NCBI RefSeq assembly: GCF_900111295.1
Contig: NZ_FOGT01000021.1
Span: 1-64,000 of the forward strand
Source of the DNA: Salipaludibacillus aurantiacus
GTDB lineage: Bacteria > Bacillota > Bacilli > Bacillales > Salisediminibacteriaceae
Direction of reading: 5' to 3'
Length of the DNA: 64,000 nt
Shown here: one piece after another, positions 38,148-46,289 of the stretch
How the letters are laid out: the number at the start of each line of letters is the position of its first letter
Numbering within the stretch: the stretch's first letter is position 1
Translations under genes and position numbers: made by a program
Notes under the pieces: generated by a model
What the model was told of the DNA's origin: nothing
What the model saw: only the letters and a program-made list of their open reading frames with translations
Database searches by the model: none

Positions 38148-38717
38148 TTATTTCCGGAAACTTCTCTGACCGCCGCCTGCGGCTGTCAGTCCTTGTCTAG
38201 ACTGGGCATACGGATTCCCTGGTGCCCCTTTTGCTGTTCCTCTTCCGGAAGCTCCGGCAGTCACCGCGCCCCCGTTACTTCCCGAAGCTTGAGCCGAAGC
38301 AGGCGTGCCGCTTCCTGTACTTCCACCGGCGCTTCCGTGACGCTGCTGCCGGTCCAGTTTAATCACTTCTTTCCATGTATCGCGGAAGTCCGCCACAAAC
38401 GTTTCCGCCTGCTTCAGCGCTTCCATATCGTTTGCCGTATTCGCCTCAACGAGCTTTGATAAAATAAAATCATACATCTGCATCATATTACCGCTTACGG
38501 CAACGTCGGTATTCAACGTCACCATCAGCTCACGGATAATGTTTTGCGATTTAATTAAATTTGTATTCTTTTCCTCAATATTGTTCTCTGCAATCGCCTT
38601 TTCTGCCCGTTTAATAAACTTCAGGCACCCTTCATAAAGCATGAGCGTCAGCTCGCCCGCTGATTTCGTCTCTACTGAAGACTGCTTGTACTTCGCGTAA
38701 GGATTATTAACCGCCAT
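38148..38717 (-). CDS. fliS: Flagellar export chaperone FliS with extended tail
   Basis: Binds flagellin C-terminus in the cytoplasm and prevents premature assembly. The FliS fold covers residues 1-125 (AVNNPYAKYKQSSVETKSAGELTLMLYEGCLKFI). FliS is usually 120-135 residues; here a 60-residue G/A/S-rich tail is added (about 126-189), ending GNPYAQSRQG, which echoes the N-terminal NPYAKYKQ motif. No hag gene is in the window. It has its own sigma-D promoter and terminator. Confidence 0.93.
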   Translation of the reverse strand: MAVNNPYAKYKQSSVETKSAGELTLMLYEGCLKFIKRAEKAIAENNIEEKNTNLIKSQNIIRELMVTLNTDVAVSGNMMQMYDFILSKLVEANTANDMEALKQAETFVADFRDTWKEVIKLDRQQRHGSAGGSTGSGTPASAQASGSNGGAVTAGASGRGTAKGAPGNPYAQSRQGLTAAGGGQRSFRK

Positions 38718-38967
38718 ATCGTCGACACCCCTCCAATGTGCTCAGCTAAGCCGGCCCCTAAGCCGCCCCCGTAAATTCACACACAACATTCTTTTACAAA
38801 TGGCTCCGTTAAACTTTGTGGTTAATTTTCGCTTCAGGGCGTTCACTGCAATCAACCCCTGATTATAAAATCACTTTCACCTTTTTCAGAGCCTTCACAA
38901 CAAAACACTTCCATATTAAATAACAGCCGTTTGTATAAGAACCGGCTGACTCACTCACCTATCCCCT

Positions 38968-38994
38968 TTATCGGCATCCACCGCCATCTTTTTA
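38968..38994 (-). promoter_or_regulatory. Sigma-D promoter of fliS
   Basis: Minus strand: TAAA, 15 bases, GCCGATAA, an exact match to the flagellar sigma-D consensus. The predicted leader to fliS is about 245 bases. The rest of 38718-39049 holds only the flaG terminator. Confidence 0.85.
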
Positions 38995-38999
38995 ACAGA

Positions 39000-39038
39000 A
39001 AAAGCAAAAAGAACCCGTAAAAACGAGTTCCTTCTGCT
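39000..39038 (-). terminator. Terminator of flaG
   Basis: AGCAAAAAGAACCCGT pairs imperfectly with ACGAGTTCCTTCTGCT around AAAA; it lies just after the flaG stop and directly upstream of the fliS promoter. Confidence 0.65.
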
Positions 39039-39049
39039 TAACCATCACC

Positions 39050-39439
39050 TTAAACTTTTTCATCAATAATAATGCCGGCAAATTCAAGCATCGACGAAAT
39101 CATATCAAGAAACTCCTCAGGCGGAATTTCTTTAACAACCTCCTCTGTCGAACGGTCAACCACCTTCACCATTGTCCGGTTCAGCACCTCATGCTGCTCA
39201 AACTGAAGCGACGTCGAACGGAACATCCCTAAATCATTCATGGCTTCCACCGCATGCTCCAGCTCCTCTAGCGACCACTCGCGCCCCTTCACCCGGGACT
39301 CGTGCTCAGCCAGACGCGACGACGTATCCACACTTCCCTGTGCCTCGCCACTCTCACGCGCCTGCACCGGCCCCCGCTCAGCCTTCACCTGCTGAAACAA
39401 ATCACTCACCGACATCGAGCCCATTGATCTCACTTCCAT
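39050..39439 (-). CDS. flaG: FlaG-family flagellar protein
   Basis: Small flagellar protein of the YvyC/FlaG family. The conserved C-terminal domain spans about residues 55-129 (LEELEHAVEAMNDLGMFRSTSLQFEQHEVLNRTMVKVVD..EVVKEIPPEEFLDM). The N-terminal third is low complexity. FlaG affects filament length in other bacteria. TTG 39448 and ATG 39445 lie upstream, but the spacing from TAGGAG favours ATG 39439. A sigma-D promoter precedes it. Confidence 0.9.
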   Translation of the reverse strand: MEVRSMGSMSVSDLFQQVKAERGPVQARESGEAQGSVDTSSRLAEHESRVKGREWSLEELEHAVEAMNDLGMFRSTSLQFEQHEVLNRTMVKVVDRSTEEVVKEIPPEEFLDMISSMLEFAGIIIDEKV

Positions 39440-39474
39440 GTGCATCAACTCCTACTCTTGGCCTTTCCTATTTA

Positions 39475-39501
39475 TTATCGGCAACTCCCGCCGCAGCTTT
39501 C
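39475..39501 (-). promoter_or_regulatory. Sigma-D promoter of flaG
   Basis: Minus strand: GAAA, 15 bases, GCCGATAA, one mismatch from consensus, about 35 bases before the flaG start. Confidence 0.75.
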
Positions 39502-39553
39502 ACTTTTTCGGGAAAAATCACGTGGTTACCTATAGAATAGGAGTAGGACGACT

Positions 39554-39907
39554 CTACTTTTTCGAATCGAAGAACACACCATCGGCAGTCGGTCCATCAT
39601 AAGGGGATTCATATTTTTTACCCGTGCTTTTCCGCTTCTTCAGCTGGCTGATATCCATCCGTATCTTTCCCTGAATTGCGTTCATACGCGAGTTAATCTG
39701 TTTGTTCATCTCAATGAGTTCAGTCGCAAGACGCTCATCCGTTTCATTGTCAGGCCTCGTCAGCCCCGTCATCAGCATCTGGCGCCTGCCAAGATAAGAT
39801 TCAATTGCTTCGATATACTCTTCCCGTCCGTCGTCTTCAGGAAGAGGCTGATCCAGATGATCGTGAAGCTCTTTAGTGATGCCGTGCAGCTCTTTCAACA
39901 CTGCCAT
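39554..39907 (-). CDS. fliT: Flagellar chaperone FliT
   Basis: 117-residue helical protein. Middle segment with ERLATELIEMNKQINSRMNAIQGKI and a C-terminal tail YDGPTADGVFFDSKK, a pattern found in Bacillus FliT proteins. It is the putative chaperone for the cap protein FliD, whose gene lies just upstream. No terminator separates it clearly from flaG. Confidence 0.82.
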   Translation of the reverse strand: MAVLKELHGITKELHDHLDQPLPEDDGREEYIEAIESYLGRRQMLMTGLTRPDNETDERLATELIEMNKQINSRMNAIQGKIRMDISQLKKRKSTGKKYESPYDGPTADGVFFDSKK

Positions 39908-39973
39908 ACCGTCCCCTCCTTTTTAAAAGAAATTTAGTCATGGCGGAAGTCTCAGCTCAAACGCGAGTTATGT

Positions 39974-39997
39974 AAAAAGCAAAGCAGCCGCTTTGCT
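39974..39997 (-). terminator. Hairpin after fliD1
   Basis: AGCAAAGC and GCTTTGCT form an 8-bp stem around AGCC, with plus-strand AAAAA giving a U-run. Probable attenuator between fliD1 and fliT. Confidence 0.65.
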
Positions 39998-40044
39998 TCC
40001 ATAAAGCTTTTATTCACCTTATTTAGAATGTATAAACGTCCGTG

Positions 40045-41844
40045 CTACATCCCCCCGTATAAAGAGGCAAACAATGATTCGGCCTGGGAGTTGGCTTTTG
40101 CGACCGCTTTTTCCATCGCAGTGAACTGGGCCCAGTAACGCTGTTCCACCTGTTGCATCCGCCGTTCAAAATTGGAAATTTTGTCATCCAGGCTGTTCAG
40201 TTCGCGTCCGAGGGCAAACTGATGATTAAGGTTCCGCCCTCTTAGGCCGCCGGCTCTCCTGGAAACCTGGTCAATTAACCCATTAGCACTCTCACGAACC
40301 CGGCGCGCCACACCTTTATCGGCCTGAGTCGGCCCGTCTCCGGCAAAAAGCTGGAAGACGGCTTCTGCGTCTGTATCAATCGCCTTCTGCAGTTTATCTT
40401 CATTAATTTCAAGCTTCCCGCCGTCACGGTAATTACTCGTCGTTGAAATGCCAATTTGCGCAAGCTGGTTAAACGACGCGTCTGCCCCAGTGTTGACCGG
40501 TGTATACATGTCCATTCTGAACGTGTTAAAGCCGCTCCTGAGCGTGCGGTCATTCCTGAGCAGCCCGCTCATCGCCCGCTCTTCCCACCTTTCAATTTCG
40601 CGGTCAGTCATCGCATCCTTCTGGTCGTCGGTCAGCGGACGGTAGTCCCGGTAAAACTCCTGGCCAAGCTTTTCATTAACGAGATCGACAAGCTCATTAT
40701 ATTCCTCTACAAACCCTTTAATCGTATCCATAATTTTATCTGTATCTGTTGAAGCGCCGATCGTGACAGAGTTTTCACCTTCAAGAAAAGTCCCTTGAAG
40801 GGTCATGGTGACGCCATTCATCGTAAACGTATTGGAGTGGCGGTGTGTGGTCAGCCCGTTAACCGTAAATTCAGCATTCGTGCCCCCGCGTTCCGGCGCA
40901 GCCCCGAGTTGAAGCGCCTCAGTAAAGAAAGCTCCCTGAAATACGAGTTCACGCTCTTCCCCCTCCGGTCTGAACTGGCCTGTAGACGTGCGGCTCACCG
41001 CGATTTTATCCGAAAAGTCGTCATAAAAGACGTTAATGCCGGCAGCGGATTTGTTCATGTCGGCGATGACCTGGCTCAACGTCTGGTTGCCGGTGATCAT
41101 GAACGTCTCGGTGACGGCTTCCCCATTGGCGTTAAAGGTGGTGATGCTGGCTGCCGCGAATTGATCGGGGCCGTTTTCATCTTCTGTAAAGGCAGTCACT
41201 TCCACCTTTGCTTTGGCGGCCAGTTCTTTTCCGAACACGAGCTGGCCGTTTTCTTTGTCAATCATGACCTGTGTCGCCCGGATGTTCCCTTCGCCGAATT
41301 CTTCAACAACTTTATAGGAGACGCCGTTTACTTTAACAACGACTGAGTCCGGGTTGCCTAACTCCTGGTTCAGATCGATGTTAGTGTGTTTCTGGTCAAC
41401 GGTGATTACCTGTCTGTTCACAATTCCGGTTTGCCAGAAGCTTCCTTCTGCGAAGTTCTGGTCTTTCAGCGGCTTAGCCGGATCGATTTTACTGCCATCC
41501 GAGATGGGATCCGCACTGGCGTTTGATGCCGCTGAGGCGAGCTGCCTGACTTCGCTGAGTCTGAATGATGCCCCGCTTGCCGTTGCTGCAGCTGTGGCGC
41601 TGACGAGCTGGTCGTTCGTACTCGACGCCTTTTTCGCTGTCATATTCGACCGGCGGAGAATCGTATCAAAAATATTTGTCCGGAATGTATCCAGCTTTAA
41701 GTTAATCTCACGGAACTGTTCCATTTTCCATTCAATCTGCTGCTGATCCTGCTTCATCCGGTCCATCGGCATCCGCTCGGCCCGCATTAAATCCTGAACC
41801 ATCTGATTAATATCCATTCCTGTGGCAAATCCTGATAAACGCAC
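40045..41844 (-). CDS. fliD: Flagellar filament cap protein FliD (copy 1)
   Basis: 599 residues. FliD N-terminal domain begins MRLSGFATGMDINQMVQDLMRAERMPMDRM, the hypervariable centre spans about 100-400, and the C-terminal coiled coil contains LDDKISNFERRMQQVEQRYWAQFTAMEKAVAKANSQ. Secreted cap that helps flagellin polymerise. A sigma-D promoter lies 90 bases upstream. The paralogue encoded at 42088-43665 shares both ends but differs in the centre. Confidence 0.93.
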   Translation of the reverse strand: MRLSGFATGMDINQMVQDLMRAERMPMDRMKQDQQQIEWKMEQFREINLKLDTFRTNIFDTILRRSNMTAKKASSTNDQLVSATAAATASGASFRLSEVRQLASAASNASADPISDGSKIDPAKPLKDQNFAEGSFWQTGIVNRQVITVDQKHTNIDLNQELGNPDSVVVKVNGVSYKVVEEFGEGNIRATQVMIDKENGQLVFGKELAAKAKVEVTAFTEDENGPDQFAAASITTFNANGEAVTETFMITGNQTLSQVIADMNKSAAGINVFYDDFSDKIAVSRTSTGQFRPEGEERELVFQGAFFTEALQLGAAPERGGTNAEFTVNGLTTHRHSNTFTMNGVTMTLQGTFLEGENSVTIGASTDTDKIMDTIKGFVEEYNELVDLVNEKLGQEFYRDYRPLTDDQKDAMTDREIERWEERAMSGLLRNDRTLRSGFNTFRMDMYTPVNTGADASFNQLAQIGISTTSNYRDGGKLEINEDKLQKAIDTDAEAVFQLFAGDGPTQADKGVARRVRESANGLIDQVSRRAGGLRGRNLNHQFALGRELNSLDDKISNFERRMQQVEQRYWAQFTAMEKAVAKANSQAESLFASLYGGM

Positions 41845-41933
41845 CTACCACCACTCCTTATCCTGTATTCTGTTGTCGCTTCTTTTGTTTGAAGCCTCTG
41901 TGAATTTCTGCATAGGCTATCCATCTATTAGCT

Positions 41934-41960
41934 ATATCGGCTCACGCGAAACAGAAGTTA
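41934..41960 (-). promoter_or_regulatory. Sigma-D promoter of fliD1
   Basis: Minus strand: TAAC, 15 bases, GCCGATAT. It lies between the REP-like element and the fliD1 start, so fliD1 can be expressed apart from the upstream fliD2. Confidence 0.78.
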
Positions 41961-41985
41961 ACACAAACGACCGTATATAGGTATT

Positions 41986-42021
41986 TGGAAACAGCTGGGG
42001 GGTCTGACCCCCCAGTTTCCA
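41986..42021. repeat. REP-like element with long stem
   Basis: TGGAAAC-AG-CTGGGGGG, loop TCTGA, CCCCCCAG-TTTCCA: core plus a copy-specific outer stem interrupted by a 2-base bulge. Confidence 0.75.
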
Positions 42022-42029
42022 GCAAAAAA

Positions 42030-42064
42030 ACTGAACCGGAGTCCTTACTCCCGGTTCAGTTTAT
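42030..42064 (-). terminator. Terminator of fliD2
   Basis: AACTGAACCGG-AG and CT-CCCGGTTCAGTT form a strong stem with TTT flanks. It lies just past the fliD2 stop. Confidence 0.8.
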
Positions 42065-42087
42065 CGCGTCTTTACCTTTAAACTTAT

Positions 42088-43665
42088 TTACATCTGCTGA
42101 CCTCCGCCCATGAGGCCGCCCATGTGGGACATTAATTGTTCGGCCTGCGCGTTGGCCCGTGCCATCGCCTGTTCCATGGCGGTAAACTGCTTCCAATAAC
42201 GTTCCTCCACTTGCTGCATACGCCGTTCAAAGTTTGAAATACGGTCTTCTGCCTGGTCTATTTCACGCCCCAGTGTAAATTGCTGGTTCGATGCCGTTTC
42301 CGAGCGCCCTGCCCGTCGGCCGATTTGTTCGATGCTCCCTGCAAGCGTGTCACGGATCCGTCTCGCAATTCCCCGCTCCCCCGGTTGCTCGCCGTCAGCA
42401 GCGAAGAGCTGATGAACTGCCTGCGGATCCTCTTCGATCGCAGCACGAAGCTGGGCTTCATCCACTTCGAGACGCCCCCCGTCCTGGTAATTGCTTGTCG
42501 TCGTGATCCCTATCTCCGCAACCTGTGTAAAACTGGCAGCCGCGCCGTCAACAGGTGTATAGAAATCCTGACGCATCTGGTTCAAGGCCCCGGTAAGCAT
42601 CCGATCATTTCGCAAGAGCCCGCTGTGAGCCCGCTCCTCCCACAACTCAATTTCACTTTCGGACATCTCTCTTCGCTGCTCATCCGTCAGCGGCGCGTAA
42701 TCACGGTAATACTCTTCTGACACCTTTCCGCCGACCATTTCAATCAGCTCATTATACTCTTCGACAAATCCCATCACCGTGTCAAAAATATCATCTGTAT
42801 TATTTGCTACACTGATCGTCACAGGATCTGTAAACTCATCGTTCAAGGAAATATTCAGCCCGTTAATCGTAAGTTGATTGCTTTGCCGCTCCATCTCCAT
42901 GCCGTTAAATGTAAACGACGCGTTACGTCCGGCCGATTCATTCGCCTCGTCCAGATTGAAAACTTCGGTTAAAAATTCTCCGGATGCCCCTTCTTCCGTT
43001 CCAAAGACAATTTCCGGATGATAGCCGTCCCCATTTTGTTCAGTATTATAGATCCCCGTCTCCGTCCTGGACATAGAAATCCTCTGGCTCTGGTCATCGT
43101 AAAACGCCTGCACGCCAAGCTCTGAGCGGTTGATCTCTGATAACATATCATTCAAACTGTCATTTTCATCAAAAGTAAACGAGACCTCGACGGCTTCCCC
43201 CTGCTCATCAAAAGTGGTCATTCCAAACTCGATTTTTCCGTCAGCATTCAATTCGACATTCCCTTGCAGCGCTTCTGCCTGGCCGATCAGCCCTTCCCCG
43301 GGATCAAACGCCGCCCCTTCATTTACAATTGAACCATCGCTGAAATTATAAGCGGACTGCGCTCTTTCGACGTCTGAAATTGTATAACTGCTGTTGGCGG
43401 CCCCCGCGGATGCATATCCGCTTACGAGATTCCCGTTAGAACTCGTTACTTCTTTTGCATCCATATTCGACGCCATAATCACCGAGTCAAAAGTGTTGTT
43501 TCGAAACTGCATAAACTCCCGGTTCACTTCCCGGTAATCCGCCATTTTTAATACAAGCTCCTGCTGATCCTGCTGCATTTTCTGAAGCGGCTGCCGTTCC
43601 GCCTGCATCAGGTCTCCTACCATCTGGTTAATATCCATCCCTGACGCGAACCCTGAAAGTCTCAT
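42088..43665 (-). CDS. Second FliD-like cap protein (tandem paralogue)
   Basis: 525 residues with the same N-terminal (MRLSGFASGMDINQMVGDLMQAERQPLQKM) and C-terminal (DRISNFERRMQQVEERYWKQFTAMEQAMARANAQAEQ) signatures as the neighbour, but a shorter, more acidic centre. It ends in a glycine/methionine tail GGLMGGGQQM. It has its own terminator, and a sigma-D promoter some 300 bases upstream inside the 268-bp repeat. Probably a duplicated cap used for an alternative filament tip; the specific role is unknown. Confidence 0.9.
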   Translation of the reverse strand: MRLSGFASGMDINQMVGDLMQAERQPLQKMQQDQQELVLKMADYREVNREFMQFRNNTFDSVIMASNMDAKEVTSSNGNLVSGYASAGAANSSYTISDVERAQSAYNFSDGSIVNEGAAFDPGEGLIGQAEALQGNVELNADGKIEFGMTTFDEQGEAVEVSFTFDENDSLNDMLSEINRSELGVQAFYDDQSQRISMSRTETGIYNTEQNGDGYHPEIVFGTEEGASGEFLTEVFNLDEANESAGRNASFTFNGMEMERQSNQLTINGLNISLNDEFTDPVTISVANNTDDIFDTVMGFVEEYNELIEMVGGKVSEEYYRDYAPLTDEQRREMSESEIELWEERAHSGLLRNDRMLTGALNQMRQDFYTPVDGAAASFTQVAEIGITTTSNYQDGGRLEVDEAQLRAAIEEDPQAVHQLFAADGEQPGERGIARRIRDTLAGSIEQIGRRAGRSETASNQQFTLGREIDQAEDRISNFERRMQQVEERYWKQFTAMEQAMARANAQAEQLMSHMGGLMGGGQQM

Positions 43666-43687
43666 CCCATCACCCTTTGTTTTTCAG

Positions 43688-43717
43688 GCAGCCTATACTG
43701 AAACGGCTGCTTTTTTT
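43688..43717 (+). terminator. Hairpin in the fliD2 leader
   Basis: GCAGCC and GGCTGC with seven T on the plus strand, just upstream of the fliD2 start. As no plus-strand gene precedes it, it either stops antisense transcripts or acts as leader structure. Confidence 0.5.
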
Positions 43718-43958
43718 GTAAAAAATATGCTGTAAATTTAAATGGCTGGCCTTCCCTCTCATTCAGCGTTTCTTTACTGATCAGAGAGAGACCTTGGAAA
43801 TTTGTTGCCGTCTTTTCGGAAACTGCCAGCCCAGCCTCCATTCAGAACTGCTTTAACTTTAAGAAAGCCATAAAAGTCCGGAAACATCATTGATTCTATA
43901 AAAAAACAGAAAAAAGCGTGAGGATCTCCCACTCTTTTTTCTGTTGTCGACTATTCCT

Positions 43959-44226
43959 ATTGATTCTGACCTTAATATCGGCCATACAATTGGAATGTTT
44001 AGTAGCTGCTTTAAGTTTTTTGGAATATGGGGTTAGGTTCACCGGTATAAAGATGGAATTCAAGGATATAATTTGGGAACTCTACCGTATAAATGCGTCA
44101 CTCTACGTTATAAAGTGGGAACTCTACCGTATAAATTTGAAACTCTACCTTATAATCGTCTAACTCTACCGTATAATCGTCTAACTCTACCATATAACAA
44201 TTTTCGACAAATTTCGCCCCGCCCCT
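43959..44226 (+). repeat. 268-bp direct repeat, left copy, with 21-bp array D
   Basis: About 94% identical to 54611-54877 (roughly 15 differences by eye, one indel). It contains a sigma-D promoter facing fliD2, then two degenerate and six conserved 21-bp units (cores 44080, 44101, 44122, 44143, 44164, 44185) and the anchor CAATTTTCGACAAATTTCGC. The two copies flank the MurNAc island in the same orientation. Confidence 0.9.
43975..44001 (-). promoter_or_regulatory. Sigma-D promoter facing fliD2
   Basis: Minus strand: TAAA, 15 bases, GCCGATAT, exact consensus, inside the left 268-bp repeat. The right copy of the repeat has GCTGATAT at the same place. The predicted fliD2 leader is about 300 bases. 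Confidence 0.78.
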
Positions 44227-44568
44227 CTTGCGATGCTTTATACCGGGATGCTGCTCCAGGATCTGTTCCAAAAAGTGGGTGCTTTCCCTTACAAGAGAAT
44301 CTGGTTCCCATTGGTCGTCAGTTTACTTATCATTCCAATGGTTGTGATGCCTGTGCTCTCTTTGACCAATCTGGATGACACACTGAAAAATATGATTATT
44401 ATCTAAAGCGCCATGCCAACATTCACATTAAGCGATATTTTTGCACGCTACTTAAAGGATGGCGATGAAGACACAGCGGTCATCACCATTGTATATTCCA
44501 CGCTGCTATATCTCTTAACTATCCCAATTGTGAACCTGGGTATCGACAATGTATATGAGACTCTTTCG
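44221..44568 (+). pseudogene. AEC-family transporter remnant (C-terminal third)
   Basis: The frame starting at 44221 reads APLAMLYTGMLLQDLF.. and, after an in-frame TAA at 44404-44406, SAMPTFTLSDIFARYLKDG.EDTAVITI. This aligns throughout with the last third of the intact AEC permease at 58980-59921 (AAPLSMVYIGILLHHLF.., MPTFTLSAIIFGRYLPDGSEDTAVITI). The first two thirds are missing, and homology starts exactly at the end of the array anchor. Divergence from the intact copy is large, so it is not a fresh duplication. Nonfunctional. Confidence 0.82.
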
Positions 44569-44616
44569 CATAGATCCGGCCTCTTTCCCGGACTGGGACT
44601 ATACGTAAACAAAATT

Positions 44617-44655
44617 ATTAAAGCGAGAGGCCTTAATTCAGTCTCTCGCTTTAAT
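44617..44655. terminator. Terminator downstream of the amiE/nagZ-remnant end
   Basis: TTAAAGCGAGAG and CTCTCGCTTTAA form a perfect 12-bp stem around a 13-base loop. It closes the leftward namZ-amiE transcript. Confidence 0.85.
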
Positions 44656-44672
44656 ACTATAATCTGAAGCTT

Positions 44673-44845
44673 TTACTCATACGATAATCCAGTTCCATAC
44701 GGGTAAAGCACTCCGCCCTCTAAGTCAGGAATAGTAACCGGCAATTGCCCTGCCGGATTATTCTTACCAAACAAGGTCGCTGCTGCAGCTATAAAACTGG
44801 CTTCTCTGAACCCGTATTGAGTACCGTCACCTTCAGTTTCATACA
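44673..44845 (-). pseudogene. nagZ: Truncated nagZ: C-terminal scrap of a GH3 beta-N-acetylglucosaminidase
   Basis: The last 55 or so codons match the C-terminal end of GH3 enzymes of the NagZ/YbbD type (YGFREASFIAAAATLFGKNNPAGQLPV, then IPDLEGGVLYPYGTGLSYE). All catalytic parts are absent. It sits directly after amiE, the place of nagZ in the B. subtilis amiE-nagZ-namZ group, so it is read as a deletion remnant. The open frame upstream overlaps amiE in another frame and is not meaningful. Confidence 0.75.
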
Positions 44846-44853
44846 ATAAAAAC

Positions 44854-46218
44854 TTAGTTATTATTCCTAATCCTGCTTGGATGCTTTTCCATCGCTTCCA
44901 CAACTTTATTAACCACATTTACTCTCCAAGGATTGATCGACCCCGCATCTCGAGTTGGATGAACTCTGTTTGTTAAAAAGATAACGATTGTTTCAGTATT
45001 CGGATCAATAACGAATGATGTGCCGGTAAAACCGGTATGGCCCGCTGCAACAGGTGAAGAGAGCTCTCCCATGAACCAGTCGCGGCTCAAATTCCAGCCA
45101 AGACCTTGAGCAAGATGAGATTCCGTTGTAATTTGATTTGAAAGCATTTCTGTAATGGTTTCTTCATTTAATATACGGGCTTGATCGTAAAATCCGCCGT
45201 TTAATATAGCTTGAGACAGAACAGCAAGATCTTTTGCTGTACTGAAAATCCCGGCATGACCTGCTACACCATTTAATGAATAAGCATTTTCATCATGAAC
45301 GGAACCCCACACCATGCCTCTGTCTAAATATGGCTGAGGTTCCGTAGCTGCAATACGGTGCTTCAGACCTTCGCCTGGATTAAACATCGTGTCGTCCATT
45401 CCTAGCGGACCAGTAATGTGAGTGTCAATAAAATCATCCAACGTACTTCCCGACACCCTTTCAACGATTTTGCCCAGCAGAATCATATTTAAATCGCTGT
45501 AAACGTAAGCTGTACCAGGTTCCACGGTCGGTTCAGCTTCATATACTGCCTGCAGCCGTTCCTCTAACGTGTCATACGTATAAATTGGAATCCACGCCGG
45601 TAAGCCTGACGTATGGGTCATGAGATGTCGGACCGTGATATCGCCAGTGCCGTCACCGTTAAATTCAGGTAAATAAGTCACGACAGGTTCATCTAAATCC
45701 ACCAGGTCTTTCTCAACTGTCTGCAATCCGGCAATGGACGTGAATATCTTTGTGATGGACGCCATGTCATAAATTGTGTCTGTTTCAGTGGCGATACGGT
45801 CTTCTTCAGGTAGCAGTTTTTCCGTATCCTCATATTTCACAGCATCTCCATAAGCCTCATGCTTCACAATTGTGCCATCTTTAACCGCCAGCACCACCGC
45901 TCCTGGATACATATCGGCCTCAATACCTGTTTGCACCACATCATCAATGTCATTTATATATTCCGGAACCATTTGCACACTTTGAGGTTTTCCTTCTTTC
46001 AGCACACTTCTCTTCATTCCTGCCCTCTCCCAGGCTTTGGCCCATTCAGAAGGGTTTGCTTGAGATGGCAAAAATCCAGGTGTGCTCTCTTTAAGAAGCT
46101 CCTCTTCTATTGAAACCTCTGCTGGTTTCTCAGCAGAAGAGGATTGTTGAGGCAGTATTAATGAAGCCGCAAATGTTAAACTCAGCATCAATATGAATCC
46201 TTTTCGAAACCTGTTCAT
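44854..46218 (-). CDS. amiE: Secreted N-acetylmuramyl-L-alanine amidase AmiE (beta-lactamase fold)
   Basis: Signal peptide (MNRFRKGFILMLSLTFAASLILPQ) and a serine beta-lactamase-type domain: S154-x-x-K157 in DMASITKIF, YSDLNMILLG as the YxN motif and HTGFTG as the third box. In B. subtilis AmiE (YbbE) strips stem peptides from MurNAc so that exo-glycosidases can act. 454 residues against 441. It follows namZ by about 70 bases in one transcript. Confidence 0.88.
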   Translation of the reverse strand: MNRFRKGFILMLSLTFAASLILPQQSSSAEKPAEVSIEEELLKESTPGFLPSQANPSEWAKAWERAGMKRSVLKEGKPQSVQMVPEYINDIDDVVQTGIEADMYPGAVVLAVKDGTIVKHEAYGDAVKYEDTEKLLPEEDRIATETDTIYDMASITKIFTSIAGLQTVEKDLVDLDEPVVTYLPEFNGDGTGDITVRHLMTHTSGLPAWIPIYTYDTLEERLQAVYEAEPTVEPGTAYVYSDLNMILLGKIVERVSGSTLDDFIDTHITGPLGMDDTMFNPGEGLKHRIAATEPQPYLDRGMVWGSVHDENAYSLNGVAGHAGIFSTAKDLAVLSQAILNGGFYDQARILNEETITEMLSNQITTESHLAQGLGWNLSRDWFMGELSSPVAAGHTGFTGTSFVIDPNTETIVIFLTNRVHPTRDAGSINPWRVNVVNKVVEAMEKHPSRIRNNN

Positions 46219-46289
46219 TTTTTCCTCCCAAACATCAAAGGCACTTTCGAAGTGCCTCTGATGAAAAAATAGTTTTATTTTTTCAAAAA

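Noticed and set aside
44413-44667. A separate small gene starting MPTFTLSDIF
   Set aside because: It is the frame after the internal stop of the AEC transporter remnant, not an independent gene.
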